A stretch of 64,000 bases of DNA, taken from the NCBI GenBank assembly GCA_036703315.1, contig DATNPH010000124.1:1-64000 (forward strand), read 5' to 3'. The position numbers were made by a program, and so were the translations under genes. How positions within the stretch are numbered: position 1 is the stretch's first letter; each line of letters opens with the position of its first letter. Source of the DNA: DATNPH01 sp036703315. Lineage in GTDB: Bacteria > Cyanobacteriota > Cyanobacteriia > Cyanobacteriales > Coleofasciculaceae. A model generated the notes under the pieces. The model saw nothing but the letters and a program-made list of their open reading frames with translations, was not told the origin of the DNA and did no database searches. Shown one piece after another: positions 1 through 8,557 of the stretch.

Positions 1-333
1 AAGGCGATTGAGGGTGGCCGGCCATTCGGCGCGTTTGCGGGCGATGGGCCACAGATACACAGCGTAAGACAAGCGAGAGCTAGCCAGAACTCGCCCTGTG
101 CGGTCAAAAATATTGCCTCGCACTGGCTGCTTAGGAATCAGACGAATTCGATTATTTTCTGCCAACTGCCGATTCCTGTCTCCCTCAATCAACTGTAGAT
201 AAGCTAAACGAGAGCCTATTCCTCCTACTAGAAACAGGCTGACGAACAACATGAGAAACAGAGATTGGTAATTGCGTCCAACGGTGCGAGGAGTAGGTTT
301 ACGCCCTGCTGGGGAAGGCGGCATTACACTCAT
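1..333 (-). CDS. mrdA: Penicillin-binding protein 2 (peptidoglycan transpeptidase), N-terminal part only
   Basis: Partial gene: 111 codons from an ATG at 333 run open to the window edge. The product begins with a short basic, proline-rich cytoplasmic tail, then one membrane segment (about residues 26-46, LFLMLFVSLFLVGGIGSRLA), then the family hallmark LIEGDRNRQLAENNRIR and PVRGNIFDRTGRVLA, which is the start of the class B PBP dimerisation domain. PBP2 cross-links peptidoglycan during elongation in the periplasm. The catalytic domain lies outside the window, so activity cannot be judged. PBP3/FtsI has a similar N-terminus, but the RGNIFDRTGRVLA context and the tail fit PBP2 better. Confidence 0.85.
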   Translation of the reverse strand, partial: MSVMPPSPAGRKPTPRTVGRNYQSLFLMLFVSLFLVGGIGSRLAYLQLIEGDRNRQLAENNRIRLIPKQPVRGNIFDRTGRVLASSRLSYAVYLWPIARKRAEWPATLNRL

Positions 334-482
334 ATCAAGAAATTTCTGCGGTTTAGGGTGAAACGAATGAAACGTAATTGTACTTAGTCTTTGGGTCGAA
401 CGGAAATTTGCTGAATCTATTTTTGCTCATGAAGTCTTGATATTAAGCTCATCTCACATGATTTATGCGTGGGATGCAAGCG

Positions 483-538
483 TTAGTGGTTAGCGGTTGG
501 TGGTTGGTGGTTGGTGGTTGGTGGTTGGTGGTTAGTGT
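483..538. repeat. Heptanucleotide tandem array, unit TTGGTGG (8 units)
   Basis: Eight consecutive 7-base units: TTAGTGG, TTAGCGG, five TTGGTGG and TTAGTGT, followed by a run of T. This matches the short tandemly repeated repetitive (STRR) heptamers known from filamentous cyanobacteria. The end (TTAGTG followed by poly-T) is the same as the end of the larger array at 30736-30924, which suggests one family with a defined boundary. Confidence 0.9.
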
Positions 539-579
539 TTTTTTACCCACCACTGTCCTACTAACATTCCGCCGCCATT

Positions 580-616
580 CCTGCCAGGGCTAAAAGCCAC
601 TAGGCTTCCTGGCAGG
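580..616. other. Hairpin with 9-bp perfect arms
   Basis: CCTGCCAGG at 580-588 is the reverse complement of CCTGGCAGG at 608-616. The loop contains a second short pairing (AGCC/GGCT). It lacks a T-tract on either side. It could be a transcript-end structure between the divergent units or a dispersed palindromic repeat. Confidence 0.5.
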
Positions 617-864
617 GTTGTGTGAGCTTCCGCATTAGGGAAGGATAACGCCTAATCTGCAAATTAGAGGAAAATCCAGCCAACGTACTCTAAATTCCTA
701 TTCCTCTCAAGAGATTCTCTGTTGGATTGTGTAAGTTAAGAAATGATTCTTCATCAAGACTAGGAGTAGCCATATAAAATAAACCCAAGTACGGCAACAA
801 CGCTCAAAGACTCAGACAGACTGACGATCGCTCCTGCGAAATCGCCACTGTTGGAATAACTACT

Positions 865-1995
865 ATGTCTCAAACTTCTGTCAAAGAACAACGCTCTCCG
901 GATACGGCTACTGAGCTTGATGTTGAATTGCGTAAGGTTTTCAAAGTTTTCGGTGGAGAAACAGCTGTCCGAGGTGTTGATCTAAATATTCATCGAGGAG
1001 AATTTTTCAGTATTCTTGGTCCCTCAGGCTGCGGAAAAACGACAACCCTGCGCTTGGTAGCAGGGTTTGAGACGCCATCAGCGGGAGAGGTACTGATTCA
1101 GGGACAGTCAATGAATCATATCCCCCCTCACCGACGACCCGTGAATACGGTATTTCAAAGCTATGCCCTGTTCAATCACTTAAGTGTAAAAGAGAATATC
1201 GCCTTTGGTTTGCGACTCAAGAAGCTCAAGGCATCGGACGTTGAGGAACGGGTGAAACAAGCTCTCAAACAAGTGAAGATGGAGGCATTCGCCAATCGGT
1301 ATCCGGCTCAACTATCTGGGGGGCAACAGCAACGGGTGGCATTAGCACGAGCACTGGTGAACCGACCGGCAGTAGTGTTGCTGGATGAACCATTGGGGGC
1401 TTTGGATTTAAAGCTTCGTAAAGAAATGCAGGTGGAGCTATCGAATCTGCATCAAGACTTGGGATTGACGTTTATATTGGTTACCCATGACCAAGAGGAA
1501 GCGTTGAGTCTTTCTGACCGCATTGCGGTAATGCGTGCTGGGAAAATTGAGCAAATTGGCACTCCTACAGAAATCTACGAACGACCCCGGACAACGTTTG
1601 TAGCGGATTTCATTGGAGATACGAATTTCTTTAAGGGGCGTCTGGAATCAACTGACGCTTCCACACTCGAGATTGTGACATCGAAGGGTCTAAGAATTGT
1701 AGTCCAGCCCAAGTCTCCCAGAGATGCGGTTAGTACCTCTAATGAGGTTGTGGTAAGTGTCCGTCCTGAGAAAATTCGCCTGAGTCTTTCCCCTCCAGAC
1801 TCGAAAATTAATTGCTTCGAAGGGCGTCTTCAGCATGTGATGTACATGGGTACTCATGTTCACTATGTGGTGGAGTTGCTCAGTGGCGATCGCCTGACTG
1901 TGATGCTTCCCAACATTGCCAGCAAACTACCAGACCCTAACACTCCAGTTTACGCCCGTTGGGCAGCTACCGATTGTTTGGCTTTGGAGGAGTAG
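865..1995 (+). CDS. potA: Spermidine/putrescine ABC transporter ATP-binding protein
   Basis: 376 residues, the usual PotA length. The ATPase domain has Walker A (GPSGCGKTT, 52-60), a Q-loop glutamine (98), the signature LSGGQ (150-154) and Walker B with catalytic Glu (VVLLDEP, 170-176), and is followed by a C-terminal TOBE domain from about residue 280. It energises polyamine import at the cytoplasmic face of the PotB/PotC permease. It is the first gene of a rightward cluster with potD1, potD2 and potB. The ATG at 865 is preceded only by a weak ribosome-binding site. Other CUT1-type importers (iron, thiosulfate) have similar ATPases; the PotD, PotB and PotC neighbours make the polyamine assignment likely. 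Confidence 0.92.
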   Translation: MSQTSVKEQRSPDTATELDVELRKVFKVFGGETAVRGVDLNIHRGEFFSILGPSGCGKTTTLRLVAGFETPSAGEVLIQGQSMNHIPPHRRPVNTVFQSYALFNHLSVKENIAFGLRLKKLKASDVEERVKQALKQVKMEAFANRYPAQLSGGQQQRVALARALVNRPAVVLLDEPLGALDLKLRKEMQVELSNLHQDLGLTFILVTHDQEEALSLSDRIAVMRAGKIEQIGTPTEIYERPRTTFVADFIGDTNFFKGRLESTDASTLEIVTSKGLRIVVQPKSPRDAVSTSNEVVVSVRPEKIRLSLSPPDSKINCFEGRLQHVMYMGTHVHYVVELLSGDRLTVMLPNIASKLPDPNTPVYARWAATDCLALEE

Positions 1996-2000
1996 ATCGC

Positions 2001-2408
2001 ATGGAGACACCAGGAGTAAACTTGTTTTTACAAGAATTGGAGTCTCACTGTTTCTCAAGAGCGATCGCGACATTTCTTGCTGGTGATGGCGAACCAATGG
2101 TGATTAACCTAATACGCCAAGGGCAGCAGGTTACCTATGGTGAAGATTGGAGCATCAAGGAATTATTTGTTGCTAAACTCCTAGTCAGCTGCCGACCTTC
2201 TGGCTCATTGATTCTGCGCTCTTTCACCCTTGAAATTGATCAATTCACTAAGCTGCCGATTAAAGAACTGCGCGGCTACATCCTCAAAGGTGATGGTAAT
2301 GACCTGGAATTTGAAAAACTGTCCCCGCATGCCATGTTTGCCTGCCACAACACAGACGCCGAAACTGATGAACCCCTGCCCCTTGAACAATCGGTACGCT
2401 ATTGCTGA
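2001..2408 (+). CDS. Conserved hypothetical protein in the pot cluster
   Basis: 135 residues from the ATG at 2001, which has a GGAGGAG ribosome-binding sequence about 10 bases upstream, overlapping the potA stop. The frame is open further upstream inside potA, but this start is favoured by the Shine-Dalgarno. No signal peptide, membrane segment or known motif is visible. It begins METPGVNLFLQELESH and has a mixed alpha/beta composition. Tight packing after potA and before potD1 implies co-transcription with the transporter. Function unknown. Confidence 0.7.
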   Translation: METPGVNLFLQELESHCFSRAIATFLAGDGEPMVINLIRQGQQVTYGEDWSIKELFVAKLLVSCRPSGSLILRSFTLEIDQFTKLPIKELRGYILKGDGNDLEFEKLSPHAMFACHNTDAETDEPLPLEQSVRYC

Positions 2409-2436
2409 ATTAGCCATTAGCTATTAGCCATTAGCT

Positions 2437-3573
2437 ATGAGCCAACAACCAATGAACACTGCTCGACGGATACTTCCAAGACGTCTTAAACGGCGTCAGT
2501 TCATACAGTTAGCTGCCTCAGCAACCCTCAGTAGCGTAGCCTCGTCTGGGTGTGGCTGGACACTGGCTGAGGTGCGATCGCAACCCAGCCGTCAAGGGTC
2601 TTCCAAACAGTTATACATCTACACTTGGTCTAATTATACCGATCAGGATTTGCTAAGCCGTTTTGCCAAAGAAAAAAGCATCCAAGTGGTAGCGGATGTT
2701 TTTGATTCTAATGAGGCAATGGTTGCCCGACTCCAGGCAGGAGGCGGTGGCGCTTATAGCATTGTTTACCCATCTGACTATATGGTGCAGAAGATGGTGG
2801 AGTTGGGGATGTTAACTCAACTCGACTTCTCTCGCATTACAGGTATACAACAGCTATTTCCCCGGTTCCTCAATGCTGAATATGATCCAGGAAATTTACA
2901 CAGCGTGCCGATCAGTTGGGGAACCACTGGTTTAATCTACAACACTCAAAAACTACAAAAAGCACCGGAAGATTGGAACTACCTTTGGGATAATCGGCAG
3001 CAACTATCTAAGCGAATGACCTTGCTTAACGATGTACGAGAAGTCATGGGTGCCGTGTTGAAAATGTTAGGGTACTCTTACAATTCAAGGGATGATCAGC
3101 AGATTCAACAGGCTTATAACAAGCTTACGGAGTTAAAGCCTGATATTGCTTCATTTACTACAGATACTTGGCGAGACCAAATGTTGAGCGGGGATTTAAT
3201 GATAGCGATGTGCTATTCCTCCGATGCTGATGAAATCATTAAAGAAAATAAAAATTTGCAGTATGTAATTCCTAAAAGTGGTTCTTCCTTGTGGATGGAT
3301 ACCCTAACAATTCCGAAAACAGCTTCTAATCCGGAAGGAGCTTACGCTTGGATTAATTTCATGTTACAGCCAAATATTGCTGCTGAAATTTGTGAACGAT
3401 TGAGCTTTGCAACACCGAACCAAGAAGCCTTCAACCTGTTACCTCCCGAAGTCAAAAATAATCCAAGACTGTTTCCACCAGATTCGGAGTTAGAGCGATG
3501 TGAAAGTGTTGCACCTGTCGGTAAATTCAGTGAAGTTTATGAAAGCTACTGGACTAGACTGACAAGCGCATGA
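2437..3573 (+). CDS. potD: Polyamine ABC transporter substrate-binding protein, copy 1
   Basis: 378 residues of the PotD/PotF periplasmic binding family. The N-terminus carries a twin-arginine-like motif (KRRQFIQLA, 18-26) and a Cys at 39 in a weak lipobox (ASSGC), so it is probably exported and possibly lipid-anchored. LYIYTWSNYTD at the mature N-terminus is the typical PotD opening strand. The body is nearly identical in layout to the next gene; the two are tandem duplicates. The start codon directly abuts a heptamer-like run (ATTAGCC/ATTAGCT) at about 2407-2436, so the ribosome-binding site is not obvious. Confidence 0.9.
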   Translation: MSQQPMNTARRILPRRLKRRQFIQLAASATLSSVASSGCGWTLAEVRSQPSRQGSSKQLYIYTWSNYTDQDLLSRFAKEKSIQVVADVFDSNEAMVARLQAGGGGAYSIVYPSDYMVQKMVELGMLTQLDFSRITGIQQLFPRFLNAEYDPGNLHSVPISWGTTGLIYNTQKLQKAPEDWNYLWDNRQQLSKRMTLLNDVREVMGAVLKMLGYSYNSRDDQQIQQAYNKLTELKPDIASFTTDTWRDQMLSGDLMIAMCYSSDADEIIKENKNLQYVIPKSGSSLWMDTLTIPKTASNPEGAYAWINFMLQPNIAAEICERLSFATPNQEAFNLLPPEVKNNPRLFPPDSELERCESVAPVGKFSEVYESYWTRLTSA

Positions 3574-3668
3574 GGAAGTATGCAGTGTGAAGGGTGAAAA
3601 ATACACTTCATTTGCCGAGTAACAATTTAATATATTGAATTTTTTCATACTTTATCCTTTCTTTATAA

Positions 3669-4862
3669 GTGCCTGTGTCTACTGACATTACACCTCCCTT
3701 TTTACCCAATCCCAGCGCAACTGCTAGCGTTGCCAAGCTATCCACTTTGGATAAACAAACAGCTTCCAGACACCTCAAACGGCGTCAGTTTATCCAATTA
3801 GCTACCTCGGCAACTCTCAGCAGCTTAGCGCTATCAGGGTGTGGCTGGACACTGGCTGGGGTACAAGCACAAACAACTAATAAAGGGTCTTCAAAAGAGT
3901 TATATATCTACACCCAATACGGCTATACAGATGACGAAATTCTTGCCCGCTTTACCAAAGAAACAGGCATTAGAACCGTAGCAGATGTTTTTGACTCCAA
4001 TGAGGCAATGCTTGCTCGACTTCAGGCAGGAGGTGCGGGTACCTACAGTATTATCTATCCGTCTGAATATATGGTGCAGAAGATGGTCGAGTTAGAAACG
4101 TTAACTCAACTTGACTTCTCGCGCATTACGGGTATCGATAGGCTATTTCCTCGGTTCCTGAATCCCGAATATGACTCAGGAAATCGACATAGCTTACCTG
4201 TGAGTTGGGGAACGACTGGTTTAATTTACAACAAAAAGAAGTTGCAAGAGGTTCCGGAAGATTGGAGCTACCTTTGGGAACATCGAAAGCCGTTATCCAA
4301 GCGGATGACGTTGCTTAATGATATTCGAGAAGTCATGGGTGCAACATTGAGAATGTTGGGGTATTCGTACAATTCAACAGACCCCCAACAAATTCAAGAG
4401 GCGTATGAAAAGCTGAGAGAGTTAAAGCCTAGTATCGCCTCATTTACTACAGATACTTGGCGAGATCAAATGTTGAGCGGAGATTTATTGATAGCGATGT
4501 GCTATTCCTCCGATGCCAATGAAATCATGAAAGAAAATGAGGATTTGCAGTATGTGCTGCCTAAAAGTGGTTCTTCTCTATGGATAGATACTATCGCAAT
4601 TCCGAAAACAGCTCCCAATCCTGAGGAAGCCTATGCTTGGATTAACTTTATGTTACAGCCTGATATAGCGGCTCAAATTTGTCAACGATTGAGCTTCTCA
4701 ACAGCGAACAAAGAAGCCTTCAAGTTGTTACCCCCTGAAATCCAAAATAATCCAAGCCTGTTTCCGCCAGAATCGCTGCTGGCACTCTGTGAAGGTCTTG
4801 CACCTGTGGGAGATTTCAGCCAAGTTTATGACCGCTACTGGACTCAATTGACGAGTGCGTAA
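3669..4862 (+). CDS. potD: Polyamine ABC transporter substrate-binding protein, copy 2, with potB-like leader
   Basis: 397 residues of the same family as the preceding gene, with Tat-like KRRQFIQLA (38-46) and a better lipobox (LALSGC). The first 18 residues (MPVSTDITPPFLPNPSAT) match the N-terminus of the PotB permease at 16 of 18 positions and have no counterpart in copy 1, so the protein is a chimera made by the tandem duplication. The likely start is GTG at 3669, with a second GTG two codons on. The extra leader pushes the signal sequence about 20 residues inward, which may matter for export. Ligand preference may differ from copy 1: WSNYTD is replaced by QYGYTD at the first pocket loop. 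Confidence 0.87.
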   Translation: MPVSTDITPPFLPNPSATASVAKLSTLDKQTASRHLKRRQFIQLATSATLSSLALSGCGWTLAGVQAQTTNKGSSKELYIYTQYGYTDDEILARFTKETGIRTVADVFDSNEAMLARLQAGGAGTYSIIYPSEYMVQKMVELETLTQLDFSRITGIDRLFPRFLNPEYDSGNRHSLPVSWGTTGLIYNKKKLQEVPEDWSYLWEHRKPLSKRMTLLNDIREVMGATLRMLGYSYNSTDPQQIQEAYEKLRELKPSIASFTTDTWRDQMLSGDLLIAMCYSSDANEIMKENEDLQYVLPKSGSSLWIDTIAIPKTAPNPEEAYAWINFMLQPDIAAQICQRLSFSTANKEAFKLLPPEIQNNPSLFPPESLLALCEGLAPVGDFSQVYDRYWTQLTSA

Positions 4863-4917
4863 GAAAGCGTGAAGTATGAAGTATAAAAAATACACTACAT
4901 TTGCCGCTTAGCAATTT

Positions 4918-4958
4918 ACCCTTCATCCTTCATCCTTACCCTTCATCCTTTATCCTTC
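4918..4958. repeat. Short heptamer-like run (TTCATCC variants) before potB
   Basis: CCTTCATCCTTCATCCTTAC followed by CCTTCATCCTTTATCCTTC forms imperfect heptamers just upstream of the potB start. Related runs lie in the pstS-pstC spacer (about 22525-22720). It resembles cyanobacterial STRR sequence and leaves no normal ribosome-binding site for potB. Confidence 0.6.
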
Positions 4959-4963
4959 AATAA

Positions 4964-5908
4964 TTGCCTGTGTCTACTAACATTACCCCTCCCTCTCTAC
5001 CCAATCCCAGTGCAACTGATGACCTTGCTGATCTACCAGTTCTAAACGAGACGAAACGGGCTGGATCACAGTGGTTGGAACCGCTGATATTGCTAAGTCC
5101 AGCTGGTCTTTGGTTATTTTTGTTGCTGGTGCTACCTACCCTGGTGATTTTAGAGCTGAGTTTAGTGCCGAATATCAGACCAGGAGATGTGGTGATTCCT
5201 TCTGGGTTGGACAACTTTCTTCGGGTATTTGAAGCGATTAATCTTCAGGTGATGGGGCGATCGCTCTTTTTTGCCATTGGTACTACGGCGATCGGTTTGC
5301 TTTTGGGATTCCCTGTTGCCTACTGGATTGCTCAAATGGCACCGAAGCGGTGGCAAAATTTACTGCTATTGGGCTTTATCTTGCCCCTGTGGACTTCCTC
5401 ACTGTTGCGTTCTTACGCCTGGATTACGATTCTGCGACCTACAGGGGTTCTGAATACAGTACTAACCAGTATTGGGTTACCTGCTTTAGAGTTATTGAAT
5501 CGTAGCCCAGCCGTTTTGATTGGTATGGCTTATAGTTATCTGCCATACATGGTGTTGATTCTCTATGCTTCTTTAGAAAAGTTAGACCGACGGTTGTTGG
5601 AGGCGTCAGCAGATTTGGGGGCGAATCCCATTCAAACATTCTGGAAGGTAACAGTGCCCCAAACCCTACCGGGAATTGCCGCTAGTTCCTTGCTGGTGTT
5701 CATTAGTGCCTTGGGGGATTTCGTCGATCCAGAATTGCTGGGTGGCGCGTCGAGTATGACGGGGGCACGTTTGATTTATAACCAGTTTTTGGGGGCAACT
5801 CAAAACTGGGGATTTGGATCGGCTTTGAGTATGGTGTTAATTTTTGCGGTGAGTATCGCGATCGCGCTTTTAATTAAGTACGGCGATAAGTCGGCAGCCC
5901 AGCGTTAG
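4964..5908 (+). CDS. potB: Spermidine/putrescine ABC transporter permease
   Basis: 314 residues with about six membrane segments, the first near 43-63. The EAA loop, which docks PotA, reads EASADLGANPIQTFWKVTVPQTLPG (about 211-235). The start is TTG at 4964 or GTG at 4970; both give the leader shared with potD2. PotB pairs with PotC to form the inner-membrane channel. Its partner is not adjacent as usual but lies 3.1 kb downstream, after an antisense histidine kinase. The coding sequence is intact. Confidence 0.9.
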   Translation: MPVSTNITPPSLPNPSATDDLADLPVLNETKRAGSQWLEPLILLSPAGLWLFLLLVLPTLVILELSLVPNIRPGDVVIPSGLDNFLRVFEAINLQVMGRSLFFAIGTTAIGLLLGFPVAYWIAQMAPKRWQNLLLLGFILPLWTSSLLRSYAWITILRPTGVLNTVLTSIGLPALELLNRSPAVLIGMAYSYLPYMVLILYASLEKLDRRLLEASADLGANPIQTFWKVTVPQTLPGIAASSLLVFISALGDFVDPELLGGASSMTGARLIYNQFLGATQNWGFGSALSMVLIFAVSIAIALLIKYGDKSAAQR

Positions 5909-5961
5909 TTAACGGTAGCTTGGTTTCACTGCTCTTGCCATCACAACACAAATACGTTCCT

Positions 5962-7530
5962 TCAGTGAGCCGTTTCTGAAAATTTCAGGCAAACTTTAGT
6001 GCCTACGCAACAGTTTAATTCAAGTGTTGCTTCAAGTTGGTTCGCTAAAATACTGACCAATTGGAGTCCTAATGACTTTTCCTTCTTGAAGTCCAAATTC
6101 TTTGGTAATCCTATACCATCATCTCTGACGATAAGCGTAAAATTTTTATCACTATCCGAAGAAAAAGCGATTTCGATTATCCCCTCTGTTCTATTAGAAA
6201 AAGCATATTTCAGGGCATTTGAGACTAATTCAGTGATAATCAAACCACAAGGAATTGCTCTATTAATAGTTAGGGTAATCTCCTCAATATTTAGCTTTAG
6301 CTGAATCTGCTTTGTATCTATTCCATAGGTGTCGAATAAGTAGTATGCCAATTTTTTTAGGTAGTCAGCAAAATTAATTTTAGTAAAATTTTTAGCTTGA
6401 TATAATTGCTCATGTACAAGAGCCATGGATTTGACTCGTTTCTGACTTTCTCGAAACATTTCCTTTGTCAACGCATCCTCAATATACTGAGACTGTAAGT
6501 CAAGCAGGCTGGAGATAACTTGTAAGTTATTTTTAACCCGATGGTGGATTTCTTGGAGTAAGATTTCTTTTTCCTGTAGTGATTCTTGAATTTGGCTCTC
6601 GACCTGCTTAAGATGTGTGATGTCGCGGGTGACACCCAAGACAAATTCAACCGAGCCGTCTCTGGCATATTCAGGAACTAAGTGAGAGTGGTAACTTCTT
6701 ACTTCAGTTTGAGTTTGCCAATCAAATTCAATAAATTTTTCTTCAGCGGTGTCAAAAACCTTTTGAATCCCTTCGTTCCAGTAAGATACAAATTTCTCTG
6801 GCATTCCCAGTTCTTGATTAGTTTTATTGAGAAAAGCAGCAGATGGTATCCCGATTGCTCGTTCAATGGCTGGGTTTACATAGATGTGGCGCAATTGTCG
6901 GTCAAATCTTGCAATCACATCTGGAGAGTTTTCCACCAAAGCTCTGAATGCTTGTTTCCTTCGATATAAAGCCTCTTCTGCCCGCTTGCGCTCAGTAATT
7001 TCAAGTTGCAGTGATTCGTTGATTGAAGCTAACGCGGCAGTTCTTTGCTGAACTTTAACTTCTAACTGTTCATTCGCTCGTTGTAGCGCTTCCTCTGCAA
7101 GCCGACGTTGAGTGATTTCGTTTCTCAGTGCAAGGTTGGCTGTCTCTAGTTGTGCTGGACTTGGGAGAGCTAGTGCCTTGGGAATTAACGGTAGTAGCAG
7201 CAGTGCTGTCCCCAATGAAGCTAAGGCGGTAATGGCTTTGATTAACCCAGATAGCCAGTATGTAGGATACCAGAGCGTCCAGATTTCGAGTAGATGGGTT
7301 GTGCCACAGGCGACAATGAAAGTGCCAAACATTAAGAATATCCAGTTAAAAGGCACATCTGGTCTTTTACGGACGAAATAGACCAGCATGAAGGGAATTG
7401 AATAATACGCCAGTGAAATCAACCCATCTGATATAACATGCAGCCAAACTAACTCCGGTTTCCAGAGATAGCAGTGTCCATGAGGAATAAACCTTTCTGA
7501 TATCAAAAGAATCTTTAAAAATTCCGGCAT
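5962..7530 (-). CDS. Ethylene-receptor-type histidine kinase (ethylene-binding domain, PAS, HisKA_2, HATPase)
   Basis: 522 residues. Residues about 26-120 form three membrane helices with every ligand position of the plant ETR1 sensor at a constant +10 offset: D35, Y42, I72, C75 and H79 (ISDGLISLAYYSIP and FIVACGTTH). C75 and H79 would hold the Cu(I) that binds ethylene. A coiled coil follows (about 125-185), then a PAS domain (about 190-310) and a HisKA_2 domain with phospho-acceptor H330 in EIHHRVKNNLQ. The HATPase has its N-box (ELVSNAL, about 434-440) and DDGIGLP. No response regulator is adjacent. It lies antisense between potB and potC. The known cyanobacterial homologue SynEtr1 also carries a light-sensing GAF domain, which is absent here. 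Confidence 0.88.
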   Translation of the reverse strand: MPEFLKILLISERFIPHGHCYLWKPELVWLHVISDGLISLAYYSIPFMLVYFVRKRPDVPFNWIFLMFGTFIVACGTTHLLEIWTLWYPTYWLSGLIKAITALASLGTALLLLPLIPKALALPSPAQLETANLALRNEITQRRLAEEALQRANEQLEVKVQQRTAALASINESLQLEITERKRAEEALYRRKQAFRALVENSPDVIARFDRQLRHIYVNPAIERAIGIPSAAFLNKTNQELGMPEKFVSYWNEGIQKVFDTAEEKFIEFDWQTQTEVRSYHSHLVPEYARDGSVEFVLGVTRDITHLKQVESQIQESLQEKEILLQEIHHRVKNNLQVISSLLDLQSQYIEDALTKEMFRESQKRVKSMALVHEQLYQAKNFTKINFADYLKKLAYYLFDTYGIDTKQIQLKLNIEEITLTINRAIPCGLIITELVSNALKYAFSNRTEGIIEIAFSSDSDKNFTLIVRDDGIGLPKNLDFKKEKSLGLQLVSILANQLEATLELNCCVGTKVCLKFSETAH

Positions 7531-8256
7531 GAAATCTTTCTCATAAGGTAAACATCTGTAAATATTGTTTGCTTAAGTCAGTAGCTCAGCGTTAACTAGA
7601 CGAAAAGGTTCATAACCTTGTAACTCTTTGGGAAAGAATTCTCGACATTTTAACCAGATTAATCCATAGCTTTTTAAGCTGGAGCTTTAGTGTTAGCTCT
7701 CTTCGACGGCGGGTGCAGCTCTACTCGAACAAGCGGGACGAAGTCCGGAGATTTAGGGGGATCTAAATCTTACAGGGAAGTTTGAAAACACGCCCTAGCC
7801 CCCCGTTTTAACTCTGTTGGGGAATATTTTCTGCGTAAGTCCTAGAGTAAGAACCCCCTCAATCTTCATAAAAGCCCTCTGCCGCCTGCCTTCTGCCTTT
7901 CTTGGTCAGTTGGCTGTGGCTGTAGCACGTCGAGTTTGAACATCACCACAAATTGAGCGTCGGGCATCAGGCGACGAATAATCTCTAGATGACCGTCTGC
8001 ATCACAACAAGCGCGATACTAACCAACAACTACCCCTTGCCTGTTGGGAGGCAGGCGAAGTCTTCCCCCAAAGGTTAAGGCGTTCTGTGTAAGGCATAAT
8101 GAACTTGTCTCCATTGCTAATTGGAGTCAGAGCCAGTGCTAATAGGTTGGTAGCCCCGATGCACTGGCTTTCTGACTTTGTGAAGTCATGCCTTTATATT
8201 ATGAGTAATGTTTAAGCAAGTCAACTTGGTTAAGAGATGGTGGATAAAAGACAGGA
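7531..8256. other. Non-coding stretch between kinase and HTH gene; decayed sequence and a hairpin
   Basis: 726 bases without a convincing gene. The divergent promoters of the kinase and the HTH gene should lie here. It includes a short heptamer-like run near 7870-7900 (CTGCCGC, CTGCCTT) and a stem at 8126-8176, where GTCAGAGCCAGTGC pairs with GCACTGGCTTTCTGAC with a two-base bulge. On the minus strand 7860-8010 is a 40-codon open stretch with no start, possibly a gene remnant. Confidence 0.5.
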
Positions 8257-8457
8257 ATGACTAGTGTGGGGGAAAAGCTCAAACAACGACGCGAATCGCT
8301 AAGCGTGACGCAGCGGCAAATTGCTCTTGAATTAGGTGTGACTGTAACTACTGTGCAAAACTGGGAAGCTGGCAGACATATCCCAAAGCTCTCTCCAAAT
8401 CAGATGAAAGCATTGTGTGACCTTCTGAATTTCACACTAGAGGAATTGGCAGACTGA
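8257..8457 (+). CDS. Small XRE/Cro-type helix-turn-helix regulator
   Basis: 66 residues that are almost entirely one HTH_3 domain. Helices 2-3 are seen in QRQIALELGVTVTTVQNWEAGR (about 19-40), with the typical IP-L-S core following. Single-domain XRE proteins bind DNA as dimers and often act as antitoxins or local repressors. No toxin partner is evident: the next gene is a truncated Uma2-like frame on the other strand. It could be a standalone regulator of the neighbouring kinase or pot genes, but that is inference. Confidence 0.8.
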   Translation: MTSVGEKLKQRRESLSVTQRQIALELGVTVTTVQNWEAGRHIPKLSPNQMKALCDLLNFTLEELAD

Positions 8458-8557
8458 CCAATGCGATCGCCTTTGGTGGAGAAGCGATCGGGTTTATCCC
8501 TGCGCGGCTGGGTAGGTGTTGTTTCGGACTCACCTAAATTTGGGGCTGCATACCTTG

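Larger units (their letters stand above)
334..864. other. Intergenic region upstream of potA with a heptamer array and a hairpin
   Basis: 531 bases without a convincing reading frame. It separates the divergent PBP2 and potA genes, so both promoters must lie here. It contains the heptamer array at 483-538 and the perfect-arm hairpin at 580-616, listed separately. No recognisable riboswitch or RNA gene is seen. Confidence 0.6.
2480..5045 (+). repeat. Tandem duplication of about 1.29 kb: potD body + intergenic + potB leader
   Basis: Copy A runs from about codon 15 of potD1 through the intergenic spacer into the first 28 or so codons of potD2; copy B runs from about codon 30 of potD2 through the next spacer into the first codons of potB. 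Both spacers share a block reading AAAAATACACT(T/A)CATTTGCCG. Both following genes begin with CCTGTGTCTACT. The motif CGGCGTCAGT recurs at an offset of 1289 bases and the leader at an offset of 1295. Divergence between copies shows the event is not recent. Confidence 0.8.

Noticed and set aside
7860..8010. Gene fragment on the minus strand (DADGHLEIIRRLMPDAQ)
   Set aside because: Only about 40 open codons, bounded by stops, without a start; could be chance, so noted only within the gap entry.
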